DNA from: Bryobacteraceae bacterium
Lineage (GTDB): Bacteria > Acidobacteriota > Terriglobia > Bryobacterales > Bryobacteraceae
Direction of reading: 5' to 3'
Length of the DNA: 41,645 nt
NCBI GenBank assembly: GCA_025980435.1
Contig: JAICXK010000013.1
Coordinates: 1 to 41,645 of the forward strand
How positions within the stretch are numbered: position 1 is the first letter of the stretch; every line of letters begins with the position of its first letter. Below, piece by piece: positions 37,269 through 41,645 of this stretch. A program made the translations under genes and the position numbers. Under the pieces are notes generated by a model that worked only from the letters and a program-made list of their open reading frames with translations, was not told the DNA's origin and searched no databases.

Positions 37269-38698
37269 TGTACGATTCCTTCCGCTTGCGGGGCGGTGAA
37301 AGATTGCCGCAATCTCTCCATCGCGGCGTGCATGGCCTGCACGTTCTCGGCGGCTTGCGCCTGTCGAATTGTCTCCACTACGGTTTCTTTGCTGACGGGG
37401 GTATTTAGTCCGATGGCATTCGCGAGTTTGTCCCAGTGCTCCTGTGCGATCCCCGGCATTTCATCCGACGTCACGCCGTGCTGCAGGAGGATATTGGTCA
37501 GTTTTTCGGCGCGGTTGGCGCGATGCGCGGCTTCGTAGGTGGCCCCAGCGAGTTCGGAGTCATCTACAGCACCACCCGCATAGGCCGCCTTGGCGATGGG
37601 AACCCGCGTTGCTGACGGGACCGAGCGCATGGTGTCCGCGAGCGCGGCGCGACCTTCCGGCGTGAGTTCTTCGGGAACAGGCGGCTGCAAGTGCTCCTGC
37701 GTGATGGTGCCGTTTTTCAGCATTTCATCGCGGAGTTGTTCGGCGATTGAGGGAGCTTCGCTGGATGGTGCCGCTGTGGCTGGTTGTGGGCTGCTGGCCG
37801 GAGTTTCTATTGGCTCCTGTGTTACCGGGGCTGCTGCCTTGGCGGTGGCGCGAACCGCTGCGGCCTGATCCGCCTCCCGAACACTCTGCGCCATCATCTG
37901 GATGACTTTCTGGCCCGCCCCCGGCGCGCTCTTGAAGCTGGAGTAACCTTGCCCCTTGGCGATATCGTCAAGCAATGGATCTGCTGCCTGTGTTTTCGCG
38001 GTTTCCACGGCCTGCGCTACCTTTTCTTCGGCGGGAGCATCCGAGGATAGCAGCGTTTTGGCGATGTTCGCCGCATAACGCGCACGCGGCGAAAACAGAC
38101 CCACAAGATCAGGCGCTATTTTCTGTAGGGCTGGGCTGTTCTTTACCAGATTGGAAATTCCCTGAATGGCCGCTCCAGTGACGTCGCCCACAACCGGGCC
38201 AGCAGCCCCGAGCGCAGCGGTATCGGCCACTTGTCCCGCCGTGCCACCCTGCGCCGCGCGGGTTGCGCCCGCAGCCGCCGCCTGAGCGCCGGAGCGGGCC
38301 AGCAACGAAGCACCCTTTGTGGCCGCTGCCGCATCCCCGCCGCCCACTAAATATTCCCCAGCGGATTCGATGAACTTCCCGACACGTGATGGAGTATTGT
38401 CCGGCGTGGCATCCGCTGCCGCCTTCTGGAGGTCGGAAAATTCTGGAAGATACTTATCCGCTCCAGGAATAGCGCGAGCGGTTTTGTAGAGGTTTACGGC
38501 ATCATGAACCGGACCGCCCAATTTATCCAGAAGGCCCATGACGGTCAAGGCGTGTTGCGCATAGGAACCGCCGACGCCAGCAAGGAAATCGCCGACCGTG
38601 GACCCGGTGGTGACGGGCTGCTGATCGTCCTGGCCGACCGGGACACCGCCAAACTGAGAGCCGGAATTTGCGGCTACACCGCCGAATTGGGAAGGCAT
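37265..38698 (-). CDS. Ejection protein, P22 gp16-like position
   Basis: 477-residue Ala-rich protein, third in the row gp7-gp20-gp16. The N-terminus (MPSQFGGVAANSGSQFGGVP) repeats SQFGGV, common in phage injection proteins; the middle has membrane-active-looking segments (ATKGASLLARSGAQAAAAGA; VVGDVTGAAIQGISNLVKNS) and the end is coiled coil (VVETIRQAQAAENVQAMHAA). It is likely injected with the DNA to form a channel across the envelope. Exact homology is by synteny. Confidence 0.65.
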   Translation of the reverse strand: MPSQFGGVAANSGSQFGGVPVGQDDQQPVTTGSTVGDFLAGVGGSYAQHALTVMGLLDKLGGPVHDAVNLYKTARAIPGADKYLPEFSDLQKAAADATPDNTPSRVGKFIESAGEYLVGGGDAAAATKGASLLARSGAQAAAAGATRAAQGGTAGQVADTAALGAAGPVVGDVTGAAIQGISNLVKNSPALQKIAPDLVGLFSPRARYAANIAKTLLSSDAPAEEKVAQAVETAKTQAADPLLDDIAKGQGYSSFKSAPGAGQKVIQMMAQSVREADQAAAVRATAKAAAPVTQEPIETPASSPQPATAAPSSEAPSIAEQLRDEMLKNGTITQEHLQPPVPEELTPEGRAALADTMRSVPSATRVPIAKAAYAGGAVDDSELAGATYEAAHRANRAEKLTNILLQHGVTSDEMPGIAQEHWDKLANAIGLNTPVSKETVVETIRQAQAAENVQAMHAAMERLRQSFTAPQAEGIVQ

Positions 38699-38700
38699 GG

Positions 38701-40341
38701 CTACGGCTTTCGGTACTGATTGCCGTCATCCTCCGTATAGAGTGTTCCCGAGGGTAGTGCGTCAAATTGGGCTTTACTGGTAACGTGCGGCATTCCGGCA
38801 ATCGGGGGCGGTGAAATCTTACTGATGTCCGCGCCGCGCATCTTCAGATTACTCAAGCCTGTCTGGTATGACCGTTGCGCCGCCTGTTGCTGAATTGAGG
38901 CAAGGGATGCGGTGTCGCGCAAAATATCGGCGGGTATGGGCTGGCCGGAAACGAGACCGTTTACCTTTCCCTCCAGACGATCGATGATGCTCCCGGCGTT
39001 TGAGGATACCGCCTGGAGCTCCTGGCGGTTAACCCGTCCATTCGATAACACGGATTGTACTTGCTCAATCGGAATGATAGCGGGGGCGGCTTTGTTGCCC
39101 TTCTGTGCCGCATTGATGGTTGAGAGCAGCGTTTGCGTCTTATTCAGCGCATCACTGTAATCTTTCTGTGTTTTCGCGGCATCGCTCATTACTTGATTTC
39201 GCTCGGAGGCATTGACGATGCCAGCGAAGGCATCGGGCGAGAGCGCCGCCAACCGCTGCTGGGTCTGCACTTGTTCATTCACGTGCGGGCCGATTTCGGC
39301 ATTCGCCTTGGCTGCGGCAGCCTGAGCTTCGACGGGAATCATCACCTTGGCTTCGTTGACCTTGCCAGCCGTTACGCCGGGAGAGAATGCCCGAAGTCTA
39401 TCCGCCACGTCTTTTACTGCGGCCTGCGCTTTGTCTGCTGCTGTCGTGGGATCGGAACTTTTGAGGGCAGCCTGATAGGCCGCTTCCCCCGCATCTGCCG
39501 CGTCCTGTGCTTCCTGCGGATGACCCGCGAAGATGGACATGCCCTTAACTTGCGCCGCGCGCGCCGCGGGATCGCCTTGACCCGCGCCTTTCATCAGGTT
39601 GAGCTTGTAGCTGGCCAGATCGGCGTTCGCCTGCGCTTCCGCGCCCTTTGCGGTTGATTCCGTGGCTGCCGCCTGCGCCTGAAGCGCCTTGGCATTTTCT
39701 CCCTTGCGGGCAAGCGCGGTATCGGTCAGCGCTCCAAGGCCGGCAACCCTGCCTTTGATGACATTCCAGTCGTCTTCGGTATGGATGGATTTGGCGACTT
39801 GCGCTGGGTCGATGCCGAGAATGCGGAGTTCGGGCGCGAGGGATTGAATGGCGTTCGGCAACTGCTCATTGATGCGGTCGAAGTCAGGGGTGCCATCTGC
39901 GGCCTTCATCTGGTCGAGAGAATCCACGGTTTTCGCTACGACGCCATGGGCATCCTGCTGGTTTTTCAGGGTAGAGGTGTCGAGCGTTGCCTTCTGCTCG
40001 ATTTGCTTGTTTACGTAGTCCTGAACGGCCTGAACTGTCTTGGGCTGCACAAGCCCCCCAAGGCGCTGGCCGATCTTCGCCGGGTCTCCGGAATGGATAT
40101 CGGCATAAGCTCCAGGGTCTTTTTCCAGCCCCTGAATGGTGTTCTGGTCCGCGAGGTCCCTGTTTTTCTGTTCCGCGAGCGCTGCATTCTCGGCTGCGAC
40201 CTGCGAAGCCTGCTGCGTCTGGGCGTTACGCAATGCGATCTGGCTCCCGAGATCACGGAGAGACATCAGCCCCGAGATGGAGGCGATGGGGTCGAGCGGC
40301 TTCGGGGTCTGGGTCGCGAGGGCGATGTTTGGATCAATCAT
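38701..40341 (-). CDS. Ejection protein, P22 gp20-like position
   Basis: 546-residue Ala/Gln-rich helical protein: LRDLGSQIALRNAQTQQASQ and VAAENAALAEQKNRDLADQN near the N-terminus, then long coiled coils (AQAAATESTAKGAEAQANAD; TLLSTINAAQKGNKAAPAI). Cys-free and of low complexity, typical of internal virion proteins that travel through the tail. Lies between the gp7- and gp16-like genes. Confidence 0.65.
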   Translation of the reverse strand: MIDPNIALATQTPKPLDPIASISGLMSLRDLGSQIALRNAQTQQASQVAAENAALAEQKNRDLADQNTIQGLEKDPGAYADIHSGDPAKIGQRLGGLVQPKTVQAVQDYVNKQIEQKATLDTSTLKNQQDAHGVVAKTVDSLDQMKAADGTPDFDRINEQLPNAIQSLAPELRILGIDPAQVAKSIHTEDDWNVIKGRVAGLGALTDTALARKGENAKALQAQAAATESTAKGAEAQANADLASYKLNLMKGAGQGDPAARAAQVKGMSIFAGHPQEAQDAADAGEAAYQAALKSSDPTTAADKAQAAVKDVADRLRAFSPGVTAGKVNEAKVMIPVEAQAAAAKANAEIGPHVNEQVQTQQRLAALSPDAFAGIVNASERNQVMSDAAKTQKDYSDALNKTQTLLSTINAAQKGNKAAPAIIPIEQVQSVLSNGRVNRQELQAVSSNAGSIIDRLEGKVNGLVSGQPIPADILRDTASLASIQQQAAQRSYQTGLSNLKMRGADISKISPPPIAGMPHVTSKAQFDALPSGTLYTEDDGNQYRKP

Positions 40342-40344
40342 GAT

Positions 40345-41145
40345 TTAGCCTGGCGGTGCATAGGTTGCAGCGGGCGGGATGTAATCAGGCGGGACATACC
40401 CAGCCGAAGGCGGCGTGGCATTGGTTCCGGTTCCGCTCCAGCCTACAGGGGTCGGCGGGGGTGCGTTCGTGCCGCCGAAGTACTGAGACAAAAGAAGCCC
40501 GTTCGCCGCCGAATTGGTGGCGCCGGAAATTCCCGCATTGATTGCATTGGCCGAACCCACTGTGCCCGCAGCTTGCGCATTACCGATTCCGGTCATCAGA
40601 TTCGCCACGTTTGCGGAAGTGCCCGAGGCAGCCGCGGAACCGAGGGCGGTTGGGGTATAAAGTTGCTGGTATTCCTGTGCCTGCTGCGCCAGTTGCGCCT
40701 GATAGCCGCTGAGCGCGTTGGCGAATTGGGTCTGGTAAGTGGTCTGGGCCAGATTGGTGTTGAAGAGATCCCCGGCCTTCAGGGTTCCGCCGGTGAATGC
40801 GCCGCCCGCCGCTGCCGCCTGCCGTGACAATCCAAGCTGCCCCTGCTGTTCCTCGAACTGATAGCCCGGCGTCTGCTCGGCTTGCGCTAGCGTCGGCGCG
40901 CTGAAGGAGGGGAGGGAGCCGGGTCCGAAAGTCCCGTTGGTGATGGCCTCCTGGAGAGCCGCAGCCGAGGTGTCTCCCAAGCTGAGAAATGGCGCTTCGG
41001 CCTGCTTGGTATAGTCGAGGGCATTGTCCGATGCCTGTACCTGTTCGCTTGCCGCTGTTTTGGAGGCGTTGGCGGAAATGGCAGCGCCGCCGAGGGCCCC
41101 CGCCGCGCTCAGGCCGCCAATAATCAGAGGAACCGCTACGGGCAT
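40345..41145 (-). CDS. DNA transfer protein, P22 gp7-like
   Basis: 266-residue protein. The N-terminus is a hydrophobic Gly/Ala helix (PLIIGGLSAAGALGGAAISA) followed by AANSKTAASEQVQASDNAL-type sequence and LSGYQAQLAQQAQEYQQL, TALGSAAASGTSANVANL, NAQAAGTVGSANAINAGI: the usual pattern of phage DNA-transfer proteins of the gp7 type. The C-terminus is Pro/Gly-rich. It probably inserts into the host membrane during DNA entry. Confidence 0.75.
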   Translation of the reverse strand: MPVAVPLIIGGLSAAGALGGAAISANASKTAASEQVQASDNALDYTKQAEAPFLSLGDTSAAALQEAITNGTFGPGSLPSFSAPTLAQAEQTPGYQFEEQQGQLGLSRQAAAAGGAFTGGTLKAGDLFNTNLAQTTYQTQFANALSGYQAQLAQQAQEYQQLYTPTALGSAAASGTSANVANLMTGIGNAQAAGTVGSANAINAGISGATNSAANGLLLSQYFGGTNAPPPTPVGWSGTGTNATPPSAGYVPPDYIPPAATYAPPG

Positions 41146-41618
41146 AATGCCTCCCTGCTAATACCAAACATGAGTTGATCGAAAAGCCTGCCACCCTTGA
41201 GGAAACTGGCGCGATTCAGACCGAAAAGCTCCATGCCGGAGCATCGGGCCAGTTTCGCAGCCAACCTGTTCTGAATTGGCACATTGGTCACAATCCTACG
41301 AAACGGTGTGTTTCCCCACACCCACTGAATTCCGGCCAATGTGGCCGGTACCGAATTTCCCCACAACTCCCGGCGAAAACAGGTGTGCACCTCGACTGTG
41401 GCAACGTTTTGCGGCATCAGCACGAAAACCCCGTCGATGCGTTCATTTTCTTCAACGGAAAGATAGATGACGGCTGGGTTTTCCGGGGGTCTGTATTCCG
41501 CAGCCGAAGGGCTCCCGTCGTCTGAGACGTGCCGGTAAACCTCCTCGGCGGTGATAATGCCACGGACCAGATCCATGTCGAAAGTGCGCGCCACGGTCAC
41601 GATGCCAACTCCAGACAT
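41136..41618 (-). CDS. P22 gp14-like GNAT-fold protein (DUF2824)
   Basis: 160-residue protein that spans the circular join. EVHTCFRRELWGNSVPATLA and IVTNVPIQNRLAAKLARCSG, ELFGLNRASFLKGGRLFDQL match the small GNAT-like DUF2824 proteins found in the gp14 position of P22-like phages, needed for assembly in P22 although its reaction is unknown. It has a GNAT-like strand and loop but no clear acetyl-CoA motif. The neighbouring 102-residue gene overlaps its start. Confidence 0.75.
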   Translation of the reverse strand: MSGVGIVTVARTFDMDLVRGIITAEEVYRHVSDDGSPSAAEYRPPENPAVIYLSVEENERIDGVFVLMPQNVATVEVHTCFRRELWGNSVPATLAGIQWVWGNTPFRRIVTNVPIQNRLAAKLARCSGMELFGLNRASFLKGGRLFDQLMFGISREALCP

Positions 41619-41645
41619 TCGAGCGGGATCAGGGACGCGGCGGCG
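41505..41645. repeat. Terminal direct repeat, right copy
   Basis: Exact copy of the first 141 bases. Joining the two copies makes the late block continuous: the gp14-like gene begins inside this copy and the next upstream gene lies at the left end of the window. A circularly permuted, headful-packaged genome of the P22 type would assemble this way; that part is inference. Confidence 0.9.

Noticed and set aside
39781-40827. 348-codon rightward ORF opposite the ejection genes
   Set aside because: Antisense to Ala-rich coiled-coil genes; Arg/Leu/Gly-rich shadow.
1-41645. CRISPR array, insertion sequence, integrase or attachment site
   Set aside because: No regularly spaced repeats, transposase, or integrase motifs were seen in either strand.

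Overview
This window is a near-complete, circularly assembled genome of a tailed phage with a P22-like (podovirus) virion module. The first and last 141 bases are identical, so the unique length is about 41,504 bp and the linear ends are an assembly artefact: the P22 gp14-like gene runs straight through the join. The virion genes follow P22 order (terminase, portal, scaffold, coat, two gp4-like connectors, gp10-like hub, fibre in the gp26 position, gp14-, gp7-, gp20- and gp16-like genes, tailspike). No integrase, repressor, DNA polymerase or RNA polymerase was recognised. Several exported proteins have signal peptides ending in -AQ or -GQ, and one gene carries Ig-like plus glycosidase domains; together with the high GC content this hints at an Acidobacteriota-type soil host, but that is an inference only.

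Layout. Two divergent blocks start near 16.45-16.58 kb. The rightward (+) early block, 16.6-28.96 kb, holds about 30 small, tightly overlapping genes: an Erf-type annealing protein, a Gp157-family coiled-coil protein, a DUF1064-like nuclease, a lipoprotein, small membrane proteins, many small cysteine-rich (probably zinc-binding) proteins, a replication-initiator-like protein, a stand-alone DnaA domain IV-like protein, a C5-cytosine methyltransferase with a second plausible protein encoded in an overlapping frame, and an HNH-like protein. Only three gaps interrupt it: 19.3-19.56 kb (structured RNA), 23.55-23.59 kb (near-consensus promoter with the start codon at the predicted +1), and 25.66-25.80 kb (promoter plus a two-hairpin leader whose loop is complementary to the ribosome-binding site).

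The leftward (-) late block runs from 16.45 kb to 1, through the circular join, and on from 41.6 to 28.97 kb. It begins with four ATGA-coupled small genes, then packaging (TerS with a DnaJ-like zinc module, TerL), a beta-helix protein and an HNH gene inserted before the portal, capsid, connector and tail genes, ejection proteins, and the tailspike. It ends with a group of proteins bearing Sec-type signal peptides, a lysozyme, a DEDD exoribonuclease and small membrane proteins. The two blocks converge at about 28.97 kb.

The most unusual points are (1) four neighbouring late surface genes (tailspike, small secreted protein, collagen-like protein, GH43-like glycosidase) that all start with signal peptides; (2) the methyltransferase and second protein sharing about 550 bp in different frames, crossed by a G9 tract; (3) the same ~65-residue module in three separate connector proteins; and (4) the candidate RNA-regulated leader upstream of the replication genes.
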